The notes under the pieces were generated by a model. The model saw only the letters and a program-made list of their open reading frames with translations, had not been told where the DNA came from and did no database searches. A program made the translations under genes and the position numbers. This document shows, piece by piece, positions 1 to 5,548 of a DNA stretch of 10,345 bases; position 1 is the first letter of the stretch; every line of letters begins with the position of its first letter. The stretch comes from Deltaproteobacteria bacterium (lineage in GTDB: Bacteria > Myxococcota > Polyangia > Polyangiales > B10-G4): assembly GCA_019312705.1 (NCBI GenBank), contig JAFDCW010000102.1, positions 1 to 10,345 on the forward strand, written 5' to 3'.

Positions 1-360
1 TGGGTGGTGGGTATCGTGCACCTCGCTGACCAGGTCCGAAACCGTCAGCTGATGCATCAGCGCGGTCGACCGGCCGGGGGCGGACTCGGGCGCGAGGCCG
101 AGGCGCGGGCCGAGGTAGTCGAGGATCGCGGCGGTCTGCCCGAGGCGCACCTCGCCATCGACGAGGACCGGCGGCGCGAAGGGCAGCGGCGCCTCGGCGG
201 CGCCGAGGAAAGCGACGAGATTCTTCACCCCTCCCCCTTCTTCAGGCGCCTGCCGGGCGACGTCGACGTACGACGCCCCGGCGTATTCGAGGGCCAAACG
301 CACGTACTCCCCGCGGCCTGGGATCATCGGCCAATAAAAAAGCTTATAATTTCGTGACAT
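1..360 (-). CDS. Glutathione S-transferase-like protein, N-terminal 120 residues (cut by left edge)
   Basis: This frame reads from an ATG at 360-358 to base 1 without a stop, so the C-terminus lies outside the window. It begins MSRNYKLFYWPMIPGRGEYV, the thioredoxin-like N-terminal domain of soluble glutathione S-transferases. Tyr9 sits where Tyr-type GSTs place the thiol-activating residue. Pro64 (APPVLVDG) fits the conserved cis-proline, and Gln75-Thr76 (LGQTAAILDYL) fits the glutathione-binding Gln-Ser/Thr pair. The segment from about residue 100 starts the helical domain and ends SEVHDTHHP, a phrase I recall from bacterial GSTs of this type. The family conjugates glutathione to electrophiles or acts as a reductase in the cytoplasm. 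An AAGGA lies only 4 bases before the ATG, a tight ribosome-binding site. The gene is divergent from the next one, with 173 bases between. The substrate cannot be inferred. Confidence 0.85.
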   Translation of the reverse strand, partial: MSRNYKLFYWPMIPGRGEYVRLALEYAGASYVDVARQAPEEGGGVKNLVAFLGAAEAPLPFAPPVLVDGEVRLGQTAAILDYLGPRLGLAPESAPGRSTALMHQLTVSDLVSEVHDTHHP

Positions 361-522
361 GACGTCCTTGAATAGGGGCGGTATGTGCACTTACAGGGCG
401 CACGAGGCCATTTTCTTGCTAAGGTTACGCGCCTCGCGGCCCAAATTCCGCCCCAAGTTGGGGCTATGCATGCGATTTAGCACGGTTTTTCGTGGGCCCG
501 GGCCATGCGAACGAACCGTGAC

Positions 523-526
523 GGAG
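523..526 (+). promoter_or_regulatory. GGAG ribosome binding site that selects a TTG start
   Basis: GGAG ends seven bases before the TTG at 534. No ATG or GTG with a comparable site is positioned to make the same protein, so this site decides the start of the following gene. Confidence 0.55.
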
Positions 527-533
527 AAGACTT

Positions 534-1496
534 TTGGATACCTTCGCGACAACCGACACCGTTTACGCCCACAGCAAGAAGCGCGAAGAGTGGGGTTACG
601 CGATCCTGGCCTTCGAGAGTGACGATCGCCGGGGCTTCCAGTTCCAGGACGGCCGCCTCCGGGTCTTCAAGATCGGCTACTACGAGCTCCTCGAGCCCGT
701 GCTGCCGAAGCCCGACGGCACGCCGCGGATCGTATCGAACCTCAAGGCGATGCTCGCCAAGACGGTCGACGAGCGCGTGCGCCCGGCCAAGCCCTCGGAT
801 AAGCCGGCTCTCGGCTTCGACGCATTCGTGACCGTCGCGAAGGACCTCTTCCCCGAGGGATTCAAGGGCGACGAGTACGACGCGAAGGTCCGTGGCTCCC
901 AGGCGACCCGTCGCCTCAAGAGGCACCGCGACGCCGCCATCGAGGATGCCCGTGAGCGCCTCGGCAAGGCGAGCTTCGGTGCTCTCACCCCGGCGGCCGC
1001 CCGCGACATGCTGCGCGACGTGCTCAAGGCGACTGACCTCGTCAACGCCAAGCAGCTCGCGCCGATCGACGCCGTGCCCTCCGAGAACCTCGAAGAGCTC
1101 CAGGCTTCAGTCCTCGCCATGCTCTACGGGACGGGCCCCTACGAGGCGCGCTTCGAGCGCTTTGCCCAGGCCCTCGAGGTCGGCGGCAACGTCTCCTGGG
1201 AGCTCGCCACGACGCCCGGCGCGCTCGTGCACCCCGACGAGCACCTCTGGATCAAGGTCACTCCGATGAAGCGCTTCCTCGCGCGCTTCTCGCCGGTCCT
1301 CTCCCTCACCCCCCGGGTCACGGGCTTCACCTACACGCGCCTCGTCGCGATGGGCGCGAGCCTCGTCGAGGGCCTCAACAACGCGGGCTTCGAGGCCAGC
1401 GACTTCTTCGACATCGCCCATCTCCTGACCGAGATCACCAAGGCGCCGAGCCTTCAGCGCCTCGACGCGATGGCGGTCCCTGAAGACGACGACTGA
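534..1496 (+). CDS. Conserved hypothetical protein, 320 aa, with DUF3553-like N-terminal segment
   Basis: The start is TTG at 534, supported by GGAG at 523-526. The product is soluble, with no signal peptide or membrane segment. Residues about 17-55 (REEWGYAILAF, then FQFQDGRLRVFKIGYYELLEP) look like a small beta-barrel of the DUF3553/KOW kind, where a WG motif is followed by short strands. The middle is charged and helical (KRHRDAAIEDARERLG). Residues about 165-300 contain phrases such as ATDLVNAKQ, AMLYGTGPYEARFERFA, LVHPDEHLWIKVTP and FDIAHLL. These recall, from memory, an uncharacterised proteobacterial and myxobacterial family with FP.GF, TNL, HMFVKP and IDVQSF blocks. The C-terminus is acidic (PEDDD). 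The next gene begins 29 bases downstream, suggesting a shared transcript. I do not know its function; a nucleic-acid-binding role is only a guess from the N-terminal fold. Confidence 0.85.
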   Translation: MDTFATTDTVYAHSKKREEWGYAILAFESDDRRGFQFQDGRLRVFKIGYYELLEPVLPKPDGTPRIVSNLKAMLAKTVDERVRPAKPSDKPALGFDAFVTVAKDLFPEGFKGDEYDAKVRGSQATRRLKRHRDAAIEDARERLGKASFGALTPAAARDMLRDVLKATDLVNAKQLAPIDAVPSENLEELQASVLAMLYGTGPYEARFERFAQALEVGGNVSWELATTPGALVHPDEHLWIKVTPMKRFLARFSPVLSLTPRVTGFTYTRLVAMGASLVEGLNNAGFEASDFFDIAHLLTEITKAPSLQRLDAMAVPEDDD

Positions 1497-1525
1497 GACG
1501 TCGACTGACACGACGATCGTTCCGC

Positions 1526-2221
1526 ATGGGGGCTGGGCTCTGGCTCAGCCCCTTCTTGCTTGTGATCGTGGCGGCCTGTGCCCCCGTGCGGCGGGTCGCC
1601 CCCGTCGAGGTGGGGCAGCACATCCTGTCCGCAGGCTTTGGCGGCCCCATCGCGGAGGTGGGGCGGGGGACCGGCATCTATATGCCGGCGCCGGTCATCA
1701 CCGCTGGCTACGGCTACGGTCTGCACGAACTCTTCGACCTCGAGGCGGGTCTTCAGGTCACCGAGCTCTTCGTGGGTGGTCTCGCCCTCGACGCCGGCGT
1801 CAACTTCCGTCCCCTTCGTCCTGAGGGCTTTCGCCCCGGGCTGATCTTCCCGGTCAAGGTGCACGGTCTCGTGCCCTTCCGCGGACGCGGCGTCGATACG
1901 ATGCGGCTCTACCCAGACATCGGGGTGACGGCGCTCTGGCAGTGGCCCGACCGTCACTTCTACACCTACGTGGGCGTCACCGTGTGGTTCGACCTCGCCT
2001 CCAGGGGTGACGGCAACGATCAGCCCAGCCGCGTGCTCCCGGTCATGCACCTCGGCCAAACCCTCGGGAACGAGATCTGGCAGTTCTCGGTCGAGCTTCG
2101 CTACTACACGCCCAACATCAGCGATGAGTTCCGTCTCGTCGACGTCGCCGACCTCGGTGGCCAGGGCTCCCTCGGCGCCGTCCTCGGCTTCAGCTGGGCC
2201 CTCGGTGGAGCCAACCAATGA
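1526..2221 (+). CDS. Predicted lipoprotein, possible outer-membrane beta-barrel
   Basis: The N-terminus is a hydrophobic stretch (LSPFLLVIVAAC) ending in a VAAC lipobox with Cys18, so export and lipidation are likely. The mature part has alternating aromatic/glycine segments typical of beta-strands: VITAGYGYGLHELFDLEAGL, ALDAGVNFRP, FYTYVGVTVWFDLA, QFSVELRYYTP and a final GSLGAVLGFSWAL. This suggests a small outer-membrane barrel or beta-sandwich, but I recognise no named family. From the ATG at 1526 the signal peptide has no basic residue, which is unusual; an in-frame CTG at 1505 would add LTRRSFR. No good ribosome-binding site precedes the ATG. The final TGA overlaps the ATG of the hydrolase gene (ATGA), so the two are probably translationally coupled. 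Function unknown. Confidence 0.85.
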   Translation: MGAGLWLSPFLLVIVAACAPVRRVAPVEVGQHILSAGFGGPIAEVGRGTGIYMPAPVITAGYGYGLHELFDLEAGLQVTELFVGGLALDAGVNFRPLRPEGFRPGLIFPVKVHGLVPFRGRGVDTMRLYPDIGVTALWQWPDRHFYTYVGVTVWFDLASRGDGNDQPSRVLPVMHLGQTLGNEIWQFSVELRYYTPNISDEFRLVDVADLGGQGSLGAVLGFSWALGGANQ

Positions 2222-3102
2222 TCAGGTCCCCGATCGTGTCCCCGATCGGGCTCCTGCTGGGCGCGGTTGTGGGTGTCTCGTTGGGCGGGTGCGCCGTCGA
2301 CTTCGTGCTCTTCAATGGGCAGCCCCTCGACTCCTACGGCTACGACGCGTATGCCGGGCAGATGCTCGACCGGGAGGCCCTCCGAGGGCTCGACCCTGTT
2401 CTGCCCGGGGCGATTCGCCAGGTCCAGATCGAGAGCGGCGCCGAGCGCCTCGCCGCGGTTCTCCTCGCCGACAGCGACGTTGGCCCCGACGATACCTTGA
2501 TCGTCTTCTTCCACGGCTCGGCCCAGCACCTCGACTACTACTGGGCCCGGACGAGGCTGCTTCATGCAACGGGCTACCCGACCCTCGTGGTCGATTACCG
2601 CGGCTACGGCGTCAGCACCGGGAGCACCGACGTGTCCTCGCTCCTCGAGGATGCTCGGGCGACCCTCGACTTCGTCGACCGTGAACTCGGCGCCCCCGAG
2701 GTGGTGATCTACGGCAACTCGATAGGGTGTCTCGCGGCGGGGCACGTGGCCCAGGAGCAGAGGCCTCGGGCGCTCATCCTCGAGGTCCCGCCCAACTCCC
2801 TCGAGACGATGGTCGCCGACCAGTTTGGCACCAATGTGCCCCCCGAGGCGCTCTTCGAGCGCAATGTCAGCGTGCGCGATGACACCGCCGCAAGCGCCGT
2901 CCCGCTCTTGCTCTTCGCCGCCGACCAAGACGCCGTCTTCCCGCCCGTGCGCCATGCCGACCCGGTGTTCGCCCACTACGAGGAGCACAACCCTGGTCGC
3001 GGCGAAGTCGAACGGGTGGCGGGGGGTCACGACGACGTACCCAGGCTGCTCGGCTACGACGTTTACGTCGAGCGAGTACGGACCTTCGTGGACGGACTCT
3101 GA
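2218..3102 (+). CDS. Lipid-anchored alpha/beta-hydrolase
   Basis: The 294-residue protein starts with a signal peptide carrying Arg3 and ending in LGGC (Cys25), a standard lipobox, so it should act outside the cytoplasmic membrane. The rest is an alpha/beta-hydrolase fold: the strand and oxyanion loop TLIVFFHGS (about 93-101), DYRGYG (126-131), and the nucleophile elbow G-N-S-I-G (166-170) with Ser168. The probable catalytic acid is Asp238 in DQDAVFP (Asp236 is the alternative), and the catalytic base is His271 in GGHDD. The complete triad suggests an active serine hydrolase, such as an esterase, acyl hydrolase or peptidase; the substrate is unknown. The layout recalls the eukaryotic ABHD13/bem46-like group, but that is weak. 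The ATG at 2218 overlaps the upstream stop by ATGA, so it is co-translated with the preceding lipoprotein. Confidence 0.92.
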   Translation: MIRSPIVSPIGLLLGAVVGVSLGGCAVDFVLFNGQPLDSYGYDAYAGQMLDREALRGLDPVLPGAIRQVQIESGAERLAAVLLADSDVGPDDTLIVFFHGSAQHLDYYWARTRLLHATGYPTLVVDYRGYGVSTGSTDVSSLLEDARATLDFVDRELGAPEVVIYGNSIGCLAAGHVAQEQRPRALILEVPPNSLETMVADQFGTNVPPEALFERNVSVRDDTAASAVPLLLFAADQDAVFPPVRHADPVFAHYEEHNPGRGEVERVAGGHDDVPRLLGYDVYVERVRTFVDGL

Positions 3103-3120
3103 CGGCCTTTGACCGTCTTT
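3101..3120. terminator. Weak hairpin between convergent genes
   Basis: GACGG (3101-3105) pairs with CCGTC (3113-3117) across a 7-base loop and is followed by TTT. It lies between the stops of the convergent hydrolase and dehydrogenase genes (28-base gap) and overlaps the hydrolase stop codon. The stem is only 5 bp, so terminator activity is uncertain. Confidence 0.3.
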
Positions 3121-3130
3121 GGCGCGGCGC

Positions 3131-3946
3131 TCAGCCCTTGATGCGATCGAGCACGCTGCGCGCCGCCCAGGCGGTTCCGCTCCTCACGACCGACGGGGCG
3201 ACGCCGCGGGCGGTGACCGCGACCTCGAGCATCTTCGGCACGATGATGCGGTTCTTGCCCTTCTCGAGGGCCTTCACCGTCGCGGCCACGACCTCTTCGG
3301 GTTCGATCATCAGCTTCCGCCCCGCCTCGGGCATGCGGTCCAGTTCCTCGGGTGGGACGAAGGCGGTGTTTACGGCGCCCGGGCAGACGGTCAGGACGTG
3401 CACGCCCTTCGGCTCGAGTTCGATCGAGATGGACTCGGCGAGGCCCACCACCGCGAACTTGGTCGCGGCGTAGACCGCCTCGCCGGGCACCGGGACCAAT
3501 CCCGCGATCGACGCCATGAAGACCAGCCAGCCTTCGCCGCGGGCGGCCATGGCCCGGGCGAGGGGGCTCGCGCAGTAGAGGGTCCCGAGGACGTTTACCT
3601 GGATCATGCGCTCAGCGTCCTCGAGGTCGTGCTCGACGAGGGTCTGGTGACGACCGTAGCCGGCGTTGAGGATGCCGACATCGACGGCGCCGAGCACCTC
3701 TTCGGCGCGCGCAACCGCCCGTGTCGCTTGTTCGCGGTCTCCGAGGTCTGCTTCGATGACGAAGGCCTGTCCTCCAGAGGCCACGATCTCCTCGGCGACC
3801 TCTTCCAGCTTGTTCTTGCGTCGGGCGACGAGGGCCACCCGGGCGCCGCGCCGCCCCGCTTCGAGGGCCAGGCCCCGACCGATGCCGGACGACGCCACGG
3901 TCACCAATACGCCGCGTCCTTCAAAGGATTCGAGTCGTTTGCCCAT
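3131..3946 (-). CDS. Short-chain dehydrogenase/reductase (classical SDR)
   Basis: The 271-residue protein is full length for a classical SDR, a cytoplasmic NAD(P)(H)-dependent oxidoreductase with a Rossmann fold. Visible motifs in order: the cofactor loop TVASSGIG (16-23); A-R-R-K after strand 2 (Arg42/Arg43), which favours NADP(H); Asp67 in EADLGD; NAG (94-96); catalytic Ser146 in MASIAG; and Tyr159/Lys163 in YAATK. The PG after strand 6 (CPGAVNT, 188-194) is also present. The first glycine of TGxxxGxG is replaced by Val17 (GTG codon), which could weaken cofactor binding. The ATG at 3946 gives the expected N-terminus, though no clear ribosome-binding site precedes it. It converges with the hydrolase gene and has 94 bases upstream. 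The substrate cannot be read from sequence; fatty-acyl or 3-oxo/hydroxy substrates are common for such proteins. Confidence 0.93.
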   Translation of the reverse strand: MGKRLESFEGRGVLVTVASSGIGRGLALEAGRRGARVALVARRKNKLEEVAEEIVASGGQAFVIEADLGDREQATRAVARAEEVLGAVDVGILNAGYGRHQTLVEHDLEDAERMIQVNVLGTLYCASPLARAMAARGEGWLVFMASIAGLVPVPGEAVYAATKFAVVGLAESISIELEPKGVHVLTVCPGAVNTAFVPPEELDRMPEAGRKLMIEPEEVVAATVKALEKGKNRIIVPKMLEVAVTARGVAPSVVRSGTAWAARSVLDRIKG

Positions 3947-4040
3947 GGGTCGCGCAGCGTATCAGGCGTCCGAGCATCGCCTGTCTGCATTCCGTCAACT
4001 CGTTGAGCCAGCGCATTTCATCATGACTATCGGCCGCTAC

Positions 4041-4571
4041 TCAGCGGCACATCTCTCCGAAACACACTCCGGAGTCACAGTCGTCGTCGTCCTCGCAACG
4101 CTCGCCGGGCCCGGTGCCCCGACAAGAATAACCCCAACAGTTGTTGGTGGTGCACTGATCGTCGTCAGAACAAAAGTCACCGATCGCGTTTCCGTGGCAC
4201 GTCAAGTTGTAGCAGTTGTTCGATTCGCAGTCATCGTCCTCTTCGCACGTTTCTCCAATGCTCAGAGGAGCGGCGCAGACCCGGACGCAAATGAGATCCA
4301 GCTCCGCCCAACACTGCCAGTCCCAACTGCATTCGTCCCCCAGCTCTCGCTCGCCGAACAAATCTGCCTTTCCAGGCCCCGCACAATCATCGGAGGCGAG
4401 CCGTTGGGCGGCTGGCGATTCGTCTGAGCACAGATCGGGGTCTGGTTCTGCGTCGCAGCTTCGGAGCGTTTCCGCGGCTTCATTGCAGGTCAGCGCTTCT
4501 GTGACGTTGGTCGCGCATCCCGTGGCGAGGACCGCGACGACGAGGGAGAAAAAGGCGAAGGCTTTAGGCAT
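4041..4571 (-). CDS. Secreted Cys-rich repeat lipoprotein (Dickkopf-type spacing)
   Basis: The 176-residue product starts MPKAFAFFSLVVAVLATGC, a signal peptide with Lys3 and a lipobox-like ATGC (Cys19). It is extremely Cys- and Asp-rich. From residue 109 three repeats of exactly 25 residues follow C-x5-C-x4-C-x4-C: Cys109/115/120/125, 134/140/145/150 and 159/165/170/175. A degenerate fourth unit precedes them (Cys81/87/95/99). The cysteines are probably disulphide-bonded, and the acidic loops (EEDDD, SDDDQ, EDDDD) could bind metal. The spacing resembles the Dickkopf-N-terminal-like repeats common in myxobacterial surface proteins; that comparison is from memory. The segment before the repeats (residues 29-69, including SDDCAGPGKAD) has four more cysteines. 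No catalytic motif is visible, so a structural or binding role at the cell surface is likely. It is on the same strand as the dehydrogenase, 94 bases upstream of it. Confidence 0.85.
   Translation of the reverse strand: MPKAFAFFSLVVAVLATGCATNVTEALTCNEAAETLRSCDAEPDPDLCSDESPAAQRLASDDCAGPGKADLFGERELGDECSWDWQCWAELDLICVRVCAAPLSIGETCEEDDDCESNNCYNLTCHGNAIGDFCSDDDQCTTNNCWGYSCRGTGPGERCEDDDDCDSGVCFGEMCR
4047..4247 (-). repeat. Three 25-residue Cys-rich protein repeats
   Basis: These bases encode residues 109-175 of the Cys-rich lipoprotein: three units with identical cysteine spacing (C-x5-C-x4-C-x4-C, period 25 residues). The units are conserved at protein level while the intervening residues differ, implying old duplication rather than recent expansion. 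Confidence 0.8.
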
Positions 4572-4602
4572 CGGTCACACGTGGGAATAGCGGGGGTTGG
4601 GA

Positions 4603-4624
4603 GGATGGAATCCCGCGTCCATCC
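4603..4624. repeat. Inverted repeat upstream of the Cys-rich lipoprotein gene
   Basis: GGATGG (4603-4608) and CCATCC (4619-4624) form a perfect 6-bp inverted repeat with a 10-base loop. It lies 32-53 bases upstream of the start codon at 4571, so it could be an operator or a 5' leader hairpin of that minus-strand gene. No convincing promoter was found beside it. Confidence 0.3.
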
Positions 4625-4709
4625 CCACCCTACCATCAATCCAAGAAGGCCGCGAAGCGGGGCTCAAGCGGCGCCGGGAGCGCGCAGTCGCGCAGAGCCG
4701 TCGGGCCCG

Positions 4710-4913
4710 CTACGATCGGTGAATCAAGACCAGCTCATCGCCTCTGCCCTTGGCGACGACCGAGTCGTAGGCGACGGGCCCCAGCTCGATGCGGTTGTCG
4801 TCGTCGAGCAGTGCGTCGACCTTGGCCTGGACGGCGTTCAGCCCACCGAGCCAGGCGCGGCGGAAGTCGCTCTGCCTGGCGAGGGTGTATCCGTCGGTCC
4901 CGCGGAAGAAGCG
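4710..4913 (-). pseudogene. C-terminal remnant of a disrupted minus-strand gene (67 codons)
   Basis: Read on minus, this stretch encodes 67 residues ending at TAG (4710-4712), beginning RFFRGTDGYTLARQSDF and continuing RRAWLGGLNAVQAKVDALL and IELGPVAYDSVVAKGRGDEL. The composition is natural and protein-like. There is no start codon, and a TGA lies immediately upstream at 4914-4916, exactly where IS91-type transposase coding begins on the other strand. The 5' part of the gene is therefore missing. The block FRRAWLGGL...AVQAKVDAL faintly recalls the C-terminal domain that follows DUF2786 (DUF7168-type, a helix with a gap and then a short strand), but this is weak. No matching 5' part was seen beyond the IS remnant, so deletion accompanied the insertion. 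Confidence 0.55.
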
Positions 4914-5379
4914 TCAATACGAACGGCGCGACCGTGAGGGTTCGCTCTTGCATCAGGTGATACGCGAGCATCTGCAAACGTTCCTGGCTGAGGCGGCCCG
5001 AGGCGACAGCGACCGCAGCGGAGTGCCCAGCTTCGTCGAAGCCGAGATGCGCAGCTTCCTCGAATGCGGCGTCCTCGCCCACGGCTTCGCCAGGTTCCGC
5101 TGCGACGATTGCGGCACCGACCGCCTGGTTGCGTTCAGCTGCAAGGGGCGCGGGTTCTGTCCCTCATGTGGGGGACGGCGCATGACGGCGAGGGCCGCGC
5201 ACCTCGTCGATGAAGTAGTTCCTTACGTCCCCACCCGGCAGTGGGTATTGAGCCTGCCCTTTGGCCTACGATTTCGTGTCGCTTTCGACCACGACCTGGC
5301 CCGTGCGGTGCTCGCCGCATTTACCAAAGTGATCTTCGGTTTCTACGAAGGACGAGCCCGGCAGCTTGCTCGCGGGTAA
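4912..5379 (+). pseudogene. Truncated IS91-family transposase, N-terminal zinc-binding domain
   Basis: Homology to IS91-type transposases starts at about 4912 with RQYERRDREG. It continues through REHLQTFLAEA, FVEAEMRSFLECGVLAHGF and the zinc-binding block FRCDDCGTDRLVAFSC followed by FCPSCGGRRM. The ligands follow C-x2-C-x9-C-x5-C-x2-C. It then reads AAHLVDEVVPYVP, RQWVLSLPF and FGFYEGRAR before TAA at 5377-5379. Family members are roughly twice this long or more and carry the HUH histidines and catalytic tyrosine further downstream; all of that is absent. The fragment cannot catalyse transposition. The frame is open upstream to an ATG at 4789, but that part runs antisense to the disrupted gene and is not transposase. 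Other frames beyond 5379 show no continuation of the transposase. Confidence 0.85.
4912..5379 (+). mobile_element. IS91-family insertion sequence remnant
   Basis: This is the residual part of an IS91-like rolling-circle element. The left boundary falls near 4890-4915, where the truncated minus-strand gene stops. The right boundary is uncertain and may extend to the 9-bp inverted repeat that ends at 5444. Confidence 0.65.
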
Positions 5380-5444
5380 CGCACGCTGGCGGAAGCGGGT
5401 CGTGGCGTACGGTCGGCCCGCCCTCGCCCAAGGCGCAGCGTGCG
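5380..5444. repeat. 9-bp perfect inverted repeat after the transposase stop
   Basis: CGCACGCTG (5380-5388) and CAGCGTGCG (5436-5444) are perfect reverse complements with 47 bases between. The left arm starts directly after the transposase TAA. It may be a remnant of an IS terminal structure or a recombination scar. Otherwise the stretch 5380-5536 shows no coding or RNA signal. Confidence 0.4.
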
Positions 5445-5536
5445 CGGGTTTGTGTGTGTTCTGTCACTCCGGCGGCCGTTGTGGGCAGGACCGCTTGAGC
5501 CCAGCCTGAGAACGGACAAAACTGGCTGTACGGCTC

Positions 5537-5543
5537 AGGAGGG
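5537..5543 (+). promoter_or_regulatory. Strong ribosome binding site AGGAGGG
   Basis: A near-perfect Shine-Dalgarno sequence ends 5-6 bases before the ATG at 5549. It is the strongest in the window and fixes the start of the first cytochrome lipoprotein gene. Confidence 0.8.
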
Positions 5544-5548
5544 TTTCG

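Noticed and set aside
4..357. 117-codon plus-strand open frame
   Set aside because: It is antisense to the glutathione S-transferase coding frame, which has clear family motifs; high GC creates such shadow frames.
361..533. Divergent intergenic region searched for promoters and operators
   Set aside because: It is relatively AT-rich with short palindromes (GTGCAC, ATGCAT), but no convincing -35/-10 pair or long dyad was found.
1454..2218. 254-codon minus-strand open frame
   Set aside because: It opposes the lipoprotein gene with its lipobox and ATGA coupling; its product shows no recognisable motif.
2104..3030. 308-codon minus-strand open frame
   Set aside because: It is antisense to the alpha/beta-hydrolase gene, which has a complete triad.
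3119..4006. 295-codon plus-strand open frame
   Set aside because: It is antisense to the SDR gene with intact catalytic motifs.
4650..4693. Short GC hairpins (CCGC-gaa-GCGG and GCGC-agtc-GCGC)
   Set aside because: Stems of 4 bp with no following U-run on the minus strand; not good evidence for a terminator of the truncated gene.
4735..5082. 115-codon minus-strand open frame across the IS junction
   Set aside because: It is antisense to the IS91 transposase in its first half and out of frame with the gene remnant in its second half, so it is a chimera of two non-coding readings.
5495..5523. Possible promoter TTGAGC, 17 bases, AAAACT upstream of the cytochrome operon
   Set aside because: The matches to consensus are only about 4/6 and 3/6; in GC-rich DNA this is not distinguishable from chance, although position and spacing would fit.
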